This document shows positions 27,439 through 35,321 of a stretch of DNA of 64,000 nucleotides, in pieces. The notes beneath the pieces were generated by a model. The model saw only the letters and a list, made by a program, of their open reading frames with translations. It searched no databases and was not told the origin of the DNA. Origin of the DNA: Planctomyces sp. (lineage in GTDB: Bacteria; Planctomycetota; Planctomycetia; Planctomycetales; Planctomycetaceae); the NCBI GenBank assembly GCA_019636235.1, contig JAHBXW010000001.1:124001-188000 (forward strand), read 5' to 3'. How positions within the stretch are numbered: position 1 is the first letter of the stretch; each line of letters opens with the position of its first letter. A program made the position numbers and the translations under genes.

Positions 27439-28842
27439 TCAGTCCACGGCAATGCGGTACAGGTGGCGGCTCGAACGGATGAACAGCGAATCCCCGTCGA
27501 CGGCCGGCGTGGCGCTGAAGTCCTCCGCGTCCGACGTCAGACGGTTCGTCGCGAGCTGTTCAAAGTTCGGACCGGCCGTGATGACGAAGCACTCGCCGTC
27601 GCGGGCCTGGAAGTAGATCTTTCCGCCCACGGCGATCGGCGAGGCGTAGTCCTGCCCGCCGCCGGGTCCGCCGCCTCCGCCGAAGCCGCCACGCCCACGG
27701 CCGCCGCCGCCGGGGCCTCCGCCCTGTCCGCCGCGGCGCCCCTGCGGAGCCCCTGCCTGCTCGGCCGGCGCGGCCGTCCCGCCCGACGACGCCAGCCGCG
27801 ACTGGAACACGCGCTGATCCGTCTCGGCGTCCACGCAGTTCGCGATCCGCCGGGAGAAGAAGTACAGCCGGCCATCGACCAGCACGGGCGTGCTGATGCG
27901 GTTGTTGTCGCGTCCCTGCCAGACGACGTGCGTGGAGGACACATCTCCCTTGCCGCCGGCTCGGACGGCGATGGAGCCGCCGCCCATGCCTTCGATCGCG
28001 TAGACGACGCCCTCGCCGGCGACGACGCTGGAGCAGAACGAGTTGCCCTGCATGGCTTCGCAGTACCACACGAGTTTGCCGTTTTCGGGGTTGAGCCCCC
28101 AGATTTCGCCCGGCACGCCGATGACCAGGTCCGTGCGTTCCTCGTCGACGGGAACCAGGACGGGCGTGCCCCAGGTGCTGTTGAAGCCGTCGGCGGCCTG
28201 TTTCCAGACCTCCTCGCCAGTGAGCTTGTTGAGGCCGTACATGGTGCGGCTTTCGGCCGCGGCCGTGACAATCAGCAGATCCTTATGCAGGATCGGGCTG
28301 GCTGCGGAGCCCCATTGCCGCTGATCCAGTCCTTCGCCGACCGAGCGGTTCCAGAGTTCGTTGCCTTCGAGGTCGTAGGCGTAGACGCCCGACTTGCCGA
28401 AGAACGCGTACACCCGTTCGCCGTCGGAAACGGGCGTATGCGAAGCGTAGCCGTGTTCGGCGAACATGCCGGAGTAACGATCCTCGGGAAGCACGGCTTT
28501 GACCGACTTGTCCCAGCGGACCGAGCCGGTTTCGCGGTCGAGGCAGATCAGATGCCGCTTGAGGTCGGCCATCTCGCCGGGGTTGTCGCGATCGACGCCG
28601 TAGCCGGACCAGGCGGTGACGAACACCTTGTCGCCAACAATGATCGGGCAGGACGACCCGGGGCCGGGAAGGGCGATCTTCCACTTGATGTTCTTTTCGG
28701 GCGACCACTCGACGGGGAGTTCGGTCGAGCCCGCGGCGACGCCGGACCCGTTGGGGCCGCGGAAGCGGGTCCACTCCGCCCGGACCGCGCCTGCGGCGAG
28801 CACCGTCAGACCGATCCCCAGAACAACGACGTTCCTGAACAT
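27439..28842 (-). CDS. exported PQQ-type beta-propeller protein
   Basis: A 467-aa exported beta-propeller of the PQQ-dehydrogenase-like repeat family (PQQ_2), often annotated as an outer-membrane-assembly-like or serine/threonine-kinase-associated protein. A signal peptide (MFRNVVVLGIGLTVLAAGAVRA) follows the ATG at 28842, chosen because AGGAG lies 8 nt upstream; a GTG two codons earlier is possible. Blades recur as GDKVFVTAW, ISTPVLVDGRLYFFSRR and SPIAVGGKIYFQARDG. A Gly-rich insert (about residues 370-400) interrupts the propeller and resembles the Gly-rich tracts of the adjacent CotH proteins. No PQQ-site or dehydrogenase residues were verified, so a binding or scaffold role is as likely as catalysis. 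It is the last gene of the leftward train beginning with the ECF sigma gene. Confidence 0.8.
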   Translation of the reverse strand: MFRNVVVLGIGLTVLAAGAVRAEWTRFRGPNGSGVAAGSTELPVEWSPEKNIKWKIALPGPGSSCPIIVGDKVFVTAWSGYGVDRDNPGEMADLKRHLICLDRETGSVRWDKSVKAVLPEDRYSGMFAEHGYASHTPVSDGERVYAFFGKSGVYAYDLEGNELWNRSVGEGLDQRQWGSAASPILHKDLLIVTAAAESRTMYGLNKLTGEEVWKQAADGFNSTWGTPVLVPVDEERTDLVIGVPGEIWGLNPENGKLVWYCEAMQGNSFCSSVVAGEGVVYAIEGMGGGSIAVRAGGKGDVSSTHVVWQGRDNNRISTPVLVDGRLYFFSRRIANCVDAETDQRVFQSRLASSGGTAAPAEQAGAPQGRRGGQGGGPGGGGRGRGGFGGGGGPGGGQDYASPIAVGGKIYFQARDGECFVITAGPNFEQLATNRLTSDAEDFSATPAVDGDSLFIRSSRHLYRIAVD

Positions 28843-29034
28843 GACCACGTCTCCTGTGTGAAGCCTGTCGGCGTCGAGATTCGCAGCGCTTCGGAATTGT
28901 GCTGATCAGGGCCGACGTTTGCCAGCCGACTTCCAGAGACCGCGACGTGCGCGGGGCCTCAGTCAGCCCGAGGCGGCGAACCGCGACTGGAACCGGTTCA
29001 TCCGCTGAAAGGGGGCGGGGCGGGAATTGGGGCG

Positions 29035-31029
29035 TCAGGGGCGGGGCGGTCCTCCGGGGGGCGGTCCCTGGCCCGGCGGAGGCGGAAAGACGTCGTTGAT
29101 CGCGGCTCCCAGCTCTTCAGCATTGAGATCCGCGGACGCGTCGGCATCGGCCTTCTGGAACACGCTCGACAGGGCCGTCTCCACTTCGGCGGGGGTCAGC
29201 GTTCCATCGCCGTCGGCGTCCCCTGCGCGAAAGACCGGTCCGAAAATGAACTTGAGAATCGCAACCGGGGGCGGTCCGCCCGGCGCGCCTCCCGGAGGCG
29301 GCGGCAGCGCAGCGGCGAGGCGCTCCACAAAATCGTCTTCGGACAGCGAGTCGCGCGGCGGCTCGCCATCGCGGTCGAACAACCGCCGCCCGCCGGCCAG
29401 CAATTCATCCAGCGCGATGAGACCATTGCGGTCGGCGTCGAGCGCTGCGGTCAGCGGCTGCGACCAGAATTCGGACGGCTTGGGGAATGCCGGCGGCCCG
29501 CCTGGGCCTCCCGGTCCGCGTGGCCCGCCGGGGCCGCCAGCGGGCGGACCGAAGCCGAACTGCGGGGTGAACCCCTGCGACGTGCCGGCGAGTTGGGCTC
29601 GCACCGATTCAAGCCTGCGCTCGAGAAACGTCTCCAGCGGCGGCCCGCCGCTGAAGGGGTTCCCCGGTCCCCTGAAGGGCGCTCCAAAGCCGCCTGGAGG
29701 ACGGTTCGCAGCGGCCGCCTCTTCGGCCTTGCGTTCCCGCTCCAGCCAGGGCTCGATCGCCGCGCGGAGCTTCGGAATCGCAACGGTGACGGCCCCTTCC
29801 GAACCGAACTGCGATTCCGCGAGTTCACCAAGCGCCCGCCGATAGCTGGCGTCGAACTCCTCGACTTCCAGGAACCGTTCAATCAGCCGATTCTGCCCGG
29901 CGTGCGGATGCGCGATGCTGAGGTCCTGCAACTGTTCGGGCGTGCCGGCCAGGAAGAACGCGCCCATCGACAGGTCGAGATCCCAGGGCAGGAACACGGC
30001 GCGGTTCGACTCCGCGGGCAGATAGACGTAATAGTTGTGCACCTGCGTCAGAAAGCTGTCCATGTTGGCCATCAGCGTGTTGGCCGCCAGGAATCGCGAG
30101 AAGGCGTCAATGTCGAGATGCTGGGCGAGGCGTTCGCGGAATTCCGCGTCATCGGCCTGGTTGATGAGCCGCGCGAGTTCGATGATGTGCGCGGCCTGCG
30201 CGGGCGTCGGTTTGGTCTTGGCGTTGTACCACTCGTACTGATCCCAGTCGTCGCCGAGGTACTCGAGCCCCTGCGTGCCTTCGGGTTTGAGCAGCAGCCC
30301 TTTTGCGGACTCGTAATGCCGTCGGAGGAACGTCTTGTCGACCTCCTCGACGAGCGTGTACAGGCCGAGGAATTCGCGGTCGACTTCGCCATCGATCGTC
30401 AGGTGCACGGCGGCGAAGGCCGTGCGGGGGGAGGGAATGCCGGCGGCGGCAAAGACCGGATACGACAGCGCCTGCCGGAGCCGCGTGGGGTCCATGACGT
30501 TGTTGTGCAGATTGATCTGCTGCAGGCCGTGAAAGCGCTGCTCGTCGTCGAAGCGGTTGAAGTCGACCTTGAAGGGGCGTCGGCGTCCGGACGCGGACAT
30601 CATGTAGGTGCCGTTGCCCTTGAACCGCAGGCCAACGTTGTCGATCCGCTCGCCGTCGAGTTCGATCGTCGCCGGGGCGTACTCGAATTCATATCCGAAG
30701 CTCCCGGGGCGAAAGCGCTGGGGAGGCGAACCGGGGGGAGGGCCGGCGGGCGCTGCGCCCGGACGAGGAGGATTGCCGGGAGGCGGTCCGCCGAACCCGC
30801 CCCCCGGAGGGGGGCCAAAACCAGGCATGCCGCCGCTCGCTGGCTGCATGTTCCGCCAGGCGTCGGCTGTGACCCGCAAATGGACGTCCCAGACGCGGGC
30901 GGCGCCGAACACCGGATCCGCGGGATCGGTCGCGGTGCCCGGGGCGTCAGCCGCTGCCAGGGGCGCGGCGGCGACAAGCGCGATGGCCACGCATGCCCCA
31001 GCCAGAAGTGCTTTCGAGATCGCACGCAT
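29035..31029 (-). CDS. CotH-kinase family protein with C-terminal EF-hands
   Basis: A 664-aa secreted protein. A signal peptide to about residue 27 precedes a CotH domain, with landmarks such as LRFKGNGTYMM, KVDFNRFD, NLHNNVMDPTRLRQAL, RTAFAAVHLTIDG, FLGLYTLVEEVDKTFL and LPWDLDLSMG. CotH proteins of Bacillus spore coats are atypical protein kinases, and this family has spread widely in planctomycetes. The C-terminus carries EF-hand loops (DADRNGLIALDEL, DADGDGTLTPAEV, and a degenerate DADASADLNAEEL), which suggests calcium binding. Gly/Pro-rich spacers (GGFGGPPPGNPP and others) separate the domains. The ATG at 31029 is preceded by GGAG. The larger CotH paralogue lies 80 bp upstream. Confidence 0.82.
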   Translation of the reverse strand: MRAISKALLAGACVAIALVAAAPLAAADAPGTATDPADPVFGAARVWDVHLRVTADAWRNMQPASGGMPGFGPPPGGGFGGPPPGNPPRPGAAPAGPPPGSPPQRFRPGSFGYEFEYAPATIELDGERIDNVGLRFKGNGTYMMSASGRRRPFKVDFNRFDDEQRFHGLQQINLHNNVMDPTRLRQALSYPVFAAAGIPSPRTAFAAVHLTIDGEVDREFLGLYTLVEEVDKTFLRRHYESAKGLLLKPEGTQGLEYLGDDWDQYEWYNAKTKPTPAQAAHIIELARLINQADDAEFRERLAQHLDIDAFSRFLAANTLMANMDSFLTQVHNYYVYLPAESNRAVFLPWDLDLSMGAFFLAGTPEQLQDLSIAHPHAGQNRLIERFLEVEEFDASYRRALGELAESQFGSEGAVTVAIPKLRAAIEPWLERERKAEEAAAANRPPGGFGAPFRGPGNPFSGGPPLETFLERRLESVRAQLAGTSQGFTPQFGFGPPAGGPGGPRGPGGPGGPPAFPKPSEFWSQPLTAALDADRNGLIALDELLAGGRRLFDRDGEPPRDSLSEDDFVERLAAALPPPPGGAPGGPPPVAILKFIFGPVFRAGDADGDGTLTPAEVETALSSVFQKADADASADLNAEELGAAINDVFPPPPGQGPPPGGPPRP

Positions 31030-31109
31030 TACAGGACTCCGGAGGGGCTCCAGCGGTGGACACGCACGGCCGCACCGACTTTCCGCATCGGGGCGCCGAG
31101 CGCGGGACG

Positions 31110-33674
31110 TCAGTTCTGCGCGGACGCGGCCGGAAGGGACTTGATCTCCGGATGATTCAGCAGCGCCTGCCGCCGCTGATCCGCAAACTCTTTGAGGCTC
31201 ATCCGGCGCCGTCCGCCGCCGTCCGGATTCGTCGGCTCCGCGCGGCCGACCATGACCCGGAACTCCTCGATTGACGACAGCTTCTTCGTGTCGTCCGCAA
31301 TCTCCGGTTCAATGAGCGTCGCGTAGCGGTCGACGACCGGCCCCAGACGCTCCCAGTCCAGCCAGTCATTCGCGATCGTCCGGACGTGCTCCAGGTACCG
31401 CGTTCGGAGCGCAGGAACCGCCAGCAGACGGCTGCGGAGCGGCTTCGAAGGATCATCAAGGCCGACCAGCGGATCGAGGCTCACGCCCGCGCCGCCTCCG
31501 GGAGGACCGCCAAAGCCAGGTCCGCCGCCGCCGGGGCCGCCGCGCCCTCCCGGTCCGCCGAAGCCAGGACCGCCAGGACCGCCAGGGCCTCCCTGGCCGC
31601 CCGGTCCGCCAAAGCCGGGGCCGCGCTGACGTCCGCCGCCGGGACCGCCCTGCGCGACATTCCGGTCGGCAGGTTCCGGGCGCCCCGCGCGATCCTGCGG
31701 GCCCGCGTCATCCGCTTCGGGACGGAACCGTCCGCCGCCGGGGCCGCCTTGACCGGGGCGTCGATCGCCTCCGCCGGGCGGACCGAAGCCTCCCGGGCCG
31801 GGACCTCCACCGGGGCCGAAGCCTCCTCCGCCAGGACCGCGTTGGCGCCCGCCCCCAAAGCCCATTCCCGGACCCATGCCGGGCTGGAACGTCTCGTTGG
31901 CGTCATGCGGAATCACGTGGAACTTGCCGTCCGGATCCAGATACAGGCAGTAGTCGCTGGCCCGAACCCAGTAGCCGTCGCTGTTAATGAGAGCGTTCTC
32001 CAACGCCAGGAACCACAGCGCGCCGTCGATGTCCAGCAGCGGTTCAAGCGCCTGTTCGAGCTGTTCGGCCGGCGTTTCGTTCAATGTCTTGCAGAGCTGA
32101 ATCAGCGCCTTCCACGACTTGTCCTTGTCGTCGGATTTGATGGTGTAAATCCGCTTGTAGGCGTCGATGTCGTCGCCCAGATATTCCAGGCCGCCGCGGC
32201 CGCCCGGGCTGCCCTGAACTTTCCATCGCGTGCCCTTGGACGACTCGAAATTCTCAGCGATGAACTCTTTGTTGAACTGCTGCGCGTTCGTGTACAGCCC
32301 CCAGTTCTCGCCGTTGATCACGACGCGGACAAAGTTTGCCTTGGGAGCCGCAATGTGCTGCCGCGCGGCCTCCATGTACAGGACCGTATGCAGGAACGAT
32401 GGATCCTCGTGCGAGTTCAGCAGGTTCAGCGTCTTATAGCCGTGCACCCGCTGCTCGGAGTCCGTGAAGTCGACGGACACATTCAGCGAACGCTTGGAGC
32501 CTGACGGGACCGTGAAGTAGGAGGACATGCCGCGGAAGCGAATGCCGACTCCCGGGTAAGCGACTCCATCGACGGTGAGCGTCGCGGGGACGTCGACATC
32601 GGTGTTGTTGAAGTCCTCCAGTTCCGACTCCCAGTCGGAGTTCGGGAAGTCGATAAACAGCGTGCGGACGACATGCGGGTCGTAGAACGGCGCGTCGCTG
32701 GGCTGAACATCTCCGACCGCGATGCTGCGGCCTGGCGAAGCGGCTTCGCCGCCGCGTCCAAAGCCGCCGGGTCCACCGGGGCCGCCCGGTCCGCCACGAC
32801 CTCCCCGGCCGCCGCCGAAGGGGCCGAAGCCGCGCTGCGGCTGATTCTTCTGCGACTCACGAGCCGCCTTGCGCTCGGCGTCGTCCAGTCGGCCATCGCC
32901 ATCGCGATCAAACTCCGCGACCAGTTCGCGGGCCTGCCCCATCGGGCCGCCGAAGCCTCCCGGGCCTCCCGGGCCGCCGAAGCCGAAACGCGGCCGCGGA
33001 AACGTGAATTCCGCACCCTGCAGTTGAGTCCATTGCGTCCGTTGGGCATCGTTGAGGACGGCCAGCAGGTCGGGCTGACCGCGATCCCCGCCCGGGGGGC
33101 CGAAGAAGGGCGTGCGTTCGCTGGCCAGCACGGTCAGCTTGGACTTCTGATCCTCGCTGAGCTTCAGCCGCGCGGCGATGTCCGGCCGGAGCAGAGCGCC
33201 CGGACCTTCCTGCCGCAGACGGAGTTGCTCAAACCGACTGAGCTGATCGGGCTGCAGGAACTTTCCGAGCTGTTCGACGGCGTCCCGGGCGATGTCCTCG
33301 GACCGGGTGCGGACGTCATTGAATCGCTGGGCGCGGGCGTCTTCGTCGAGCGGATCGAAACCCTCGAACGTTTCGCGGAAGACGTTCATCGTGCGTTCCT
33401 GCGTCGACGCGATGAGGCCTTCGACCGATTGGCGCTGGTCGTCCGTCAGCTTGAGTTCAGCCTGGACTTCCGGAATGTTCAGGATCGAGAGAGGCCCGCC
33501 GGGGCCTCCGCCGAATCCGCCGCCGGGGGGGCCAAAGAATGGCGCGCCGCCCGGCCCCTGACCGCCGGGAGGAAAGCCTCCGGGAGGACCGCCGAATCCC
33601 GGCCCGTCCTGAGCGTGGGCGGAGACCGCCGCCATTGCCGCCACACACGCCGCCAGCCATTGTTTCAGTTGCAT
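31110..33674 (-). CDS. large CotH-kinase family protein with extensive Gly/Pro-rich tracts
   Basis: An 854-aa secreted paralogue of the gene at 29035. The ATG at 33674 (AGGAG upstream) opens a signal peptide ending near SAHAQ. An N-terminal helical region (LTDDQRQSVEGLI, LKLSEDQKSKLTVLA) resembles a Spy/LTXXQ-like repeat region and is followed by an EF-hand (DRDGDGRLDDAE). The CotH domain (FRGMSSYF, LNVSVDFTDSEQRVHGYKTLNLLNS, ENWGLYTNAQQFNKEF, NSDGYWVRASDYCLYLDPDGKFHVIPHD) is then split by a roughly 120-residue tract of GGPGG, GFGPG and RPGQGG repeats. Such tracts are unusual inside a catalytic fold and probably form a disordered loop. It lies 61 bp downstream of the DUF4956 gene. Confidence 0.8.
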   Translation of the reverse strand: MQLKQWLAACVAAMAAVSAHAQDGPGFGGPPGGFPPGGQGPGGAPFFGPPGGGFGGGPGGPLSILNIPEVQAELKLTDDQRQSVEGLIASTQERTMNVFRETFEGFDPLDEDARAQRFNDVRTRSEDIARDAVEQLGKFLQPDQLSRFEQLRLRQEGPGALLRPDIAARLKLSEDQKSKLTVLASERTPFFGPPGGDRGQPDLLAVLNDAQRTQWTQLQGAEFTFPRPRFGFGGPGGPGGFGGPMGQARELVAEFDRDGDGRLDDAERKAARESQKNQPQRGFGPFGGGRGGRGGPGGPGGPGGFGRGGEAASPGRSIAVGDVQPSDAPFYDPHVVRTLFIDFPNSDWESELEDFNNTDVDVPATLTVDGVAYPGVGIRFRGMSSYFTVPSGSKRSLNVSVDFTDSEQRVHGYKTLNLLNSHEDPSFLHTVLYMEAARQHIAAPKANFVRVVINGENWGLYTNAQQFNKEFIAENFESSKGTRWKVQGSPGGRGGLEYLGDDIDAYKRIYTIKSDDKDKSWKALIQLCKTLNETPAEQLEQALEPLLDIDGALWFLALENALINSDGYWVRASDYCLYLDPDGKFHVIPHDANETFQPGMGPGMGFGGGRQRGPGGGGFGPGGGPGPGGFGPPGGGDRRPGQGGPGGGRFRPEADDAGPQDRAGRPEPADRNVAQGGPGGGRQRGPGFGGPGGQGGPGGPGGPGFGGPGGRGGPGGGGPGFGGPPGGGAGVSLDPLVGLDDPSKPLRSRLLAVPALRTRYLEHVRTIANDWLDWERLGPVVDRYATLIEPEIADDTKKLSSIEEFRVMVGRAEPTNPDGGGRRRMSLKEFADQRRQALLNHPEIKSLPAASAQN

Positions 33675-33735
33675 GGTTCCACTCCTGCGGGAGTCAGTTG
33701 CGACTCGCCGCCACGATTCCGCGCCCCCCGCGACT

Positions 33736-34416
33736 TCAGGCGGCATCACGGACTTCCACCTGCATCACTCCATCGACCCGATTCAGGTCCGCAAGAAACG
33801 GCAACAGGTGTGAATCGGGCTTCAGCACGACTTGATACGTCAGATCGATCGCCGCGCCCTGCCGGGCCGTCGCGAGCGACTTGAGACGCGCAGACCTCGC
33901 GTGTCGGTCGAACACCGGCCGCAGCACGGACTCCGGGTCGAGGCCCAGGGCGATGCGGATCGACAGCGTGGACGGGGCCGGCGGCCGGAGCGAGCCGGGC
34001 CGCGCCGAACGGCTCAGCGCGATCGCCGTCACGCCGATCAAGGGCAACGCGATCATCGGCACGATGAGTTGCCCGGCGCCCGCGGCCATCCCGACGATGA
34101 CCGCGAAAATCACGAACGCCGTGTCGCGTGTATCGTCGACGACGGTCCGGAATCGGACAATCGACAGCGCTCCCACCAGGCTGAACGCCCGCGCCACGCT
34201 GTCGGCGATGACGATCGACACCATTGCGATCAGGGCCGAGAGCAGCACCAGCGTGGTGAACAGGGTCGTCGAGCTGCCTTCCTCGCGACCATGCGACACG
34301 CGGTAGATGACCGCGACGATGCCGCCAAAGATGAGCGCGAACGCCAATCGGAGAGCCAGTTGATCAGCTCCCAGATGCTGACCGGATTGTGCAGCGCGGA
34401 TCAGCCATTCAGGCAC
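33736..34416 (-). CDS. DUF4956 membrane protein
   Basis: A 226-aa integral membrane protein of the DUF4956 family. Three to four hydrophobic helices cover residues 22-150 (LRLAFALIFGGIVAVIY, LLSALIAMVSIVIADS, FVIFAVIVGMAAGAGQLI), and the family motif VGALSIVRFRTVVDDTRD lies between them. A small soluble C-terminal domain follows. The start is a GTG at 34416 with GGGGAGA about 7 nt upstream; it overlaps the end of the VTC gene by 8 nt, indicating translational coupling. DUF4956, VTC and CotH genes are known to cluster in many bacteria, but the job of the cluster is not established. The family is thought to be membrane-bound and to work with VTC-domain proteins (inference). Confidence 0.85.
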   Translation of the reverse strand: MPEWLIRAAQSGQHLGADQLALRLAFALIFGGIVAVIYRVSHGREEGSSTTLFTTLVLLSALIAMVSIVIADSVARAFSLVGALSIVRFRTVVDDTRDTAFVIFAVIVGMAAGAGQLIVPMIALPLIGVTAIALSRSARPGSLRPPAPSTLSIRIALGLDPESVLRPVFDRHARSARLKSLATARQGAAIDLTYQVVLKPDSHLLPFLADLNRVDGVMQVEVRDAA

Positions 34417-35227
34417 AGGCGGATTCTCCCCGAGGGGCGGCGAGGCCGGCGGATTCGAGGAACGTGCGGTATTTCGAGAAGCCGGTCGGCTCGAGGCGGA
34501 ACTCTTCGATGGCGCGTTTGAACGCCGACGGCAGCGCCTTCTGGAATTTGAATTCGCAGATCACGCGGCCCTCGCCGAACCGGGAAGGCGACGCGCCGGC
34601 GGCGAACGTCCAGTGGGACGCGGCGGCGCCCTGCAGTTCGCGGTCGAACGTCAGACGCAGGCGGCCCTCGGCGGTGCAGGCGAAGTAGGCCCGCCGCAGA
34701 TAGCTGATCTGACAGACGGGACGCAGGCTGCGGCGCAACAGTTCTGTCCGATACCCGTTGCCGGACCATTCCCCATCGGCCCCGCATTCGGCCAGCCAGC
34801 GCAGCTCCGCGGCTTCCACCGCGACGCGGGTTTTGCGGACCCGCTGTCCGGACTTCGTCTTCTTCTCGAAATAGACCCGATTCGAATCGCCGTAGCTGCG
34901 GACGCGGTATTTGCTTCGGCGGTGCCCGGGCTCGCGGTGGAAGACGTCGAACCGCGGCGTATCGGTGTACAGCGACGTGATCTGGTAGCAGTGGTCGAGC
35001 TTCGGGTCGGCGTGCGGATCGAGCGTCAGCCAGCCGCTGAAGTGCCGCTCGAGCAGCGCGGCCAGGTTTTCGTCGAGGACGAATTTGAGCTCGTAGGCGG
35101 GGCTGCCGGCGGTCTGCGTCGACCCCAGCGACGGCGACGCGGAGTCCGCCTCCCATGCGGCCGGATCGGATGATGCGGCTGGGGGAATCGCGGGGCTCCA
35201 CTCGGACGCCGGGCGGGATTCGGGCAT
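34409..35227 (-). CDS. VTC-domain protein (polyphosphate-polymerase-like)
   Basis: A 272-aa VTC-domain protein. In yeast Vtc4 this fold is a triphosphate-tunnel metalloenzyme that makes polyphosphate from ATP. Recognisable landmarks: YELKFVLDENLAALLE, CYQITSLYTDTPRFDVF, KYRVRSYGDSNRVYFEKKTK and ICEFKFQKALP, giving the alternating basic/acidic residues that line the tunnel. The ATG at 35227 was chosen as the first Met before the conserved part; there is a Ser/Pro/Ala-rich leader of about 45 residues. There is no membrane segment of its own; the coupled downstream DUF4956 gene would supply one. The upstream Ser/Thr kinase gene ends 94 bp earlier. Confidence 0.85.
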   Translation of the reverse strand: MPESRPASEWSPAIPPAASSDPAAWEADSASPSLGSTQTAGSPAYELKFVLDENLAALLERHFSGWLTLDPHADPKLDHCYQITSLYTDTPRFDVFHREPGHRRSKYRVRSYGDSNRVYFEKKTKSGQRVRKTRVAVEAAELRWLAECGADGEWSGNGYRTELLRRSLRPVCQISYLRRAYFACTAEGRLRLTFDRELQGAAASHWTFAAGASPSRFGEGRVICEFKFQKALPSAFKRAIEEFRLEPTGFSKYRTFLESAGLAAPRGESACA

Positions 35228-35321
35228 GGCAAGTCGCGTCGGCAAAGGGCACCAGAACTGGCGAGCGTCGTTGCGAATGAGGTTCAGTACGCGTGCAGCG
35301 GAGCCCGATCTACATGAAAAC

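Noticed and set aside
31480-33000. Periodic repeats that could suggest a CRISPR array or minisatellite
   Set aside because: The periodicity is the codon-level repetition of Gly/Pro tracts inside an open CotH reading frame; there are no regular spacers.
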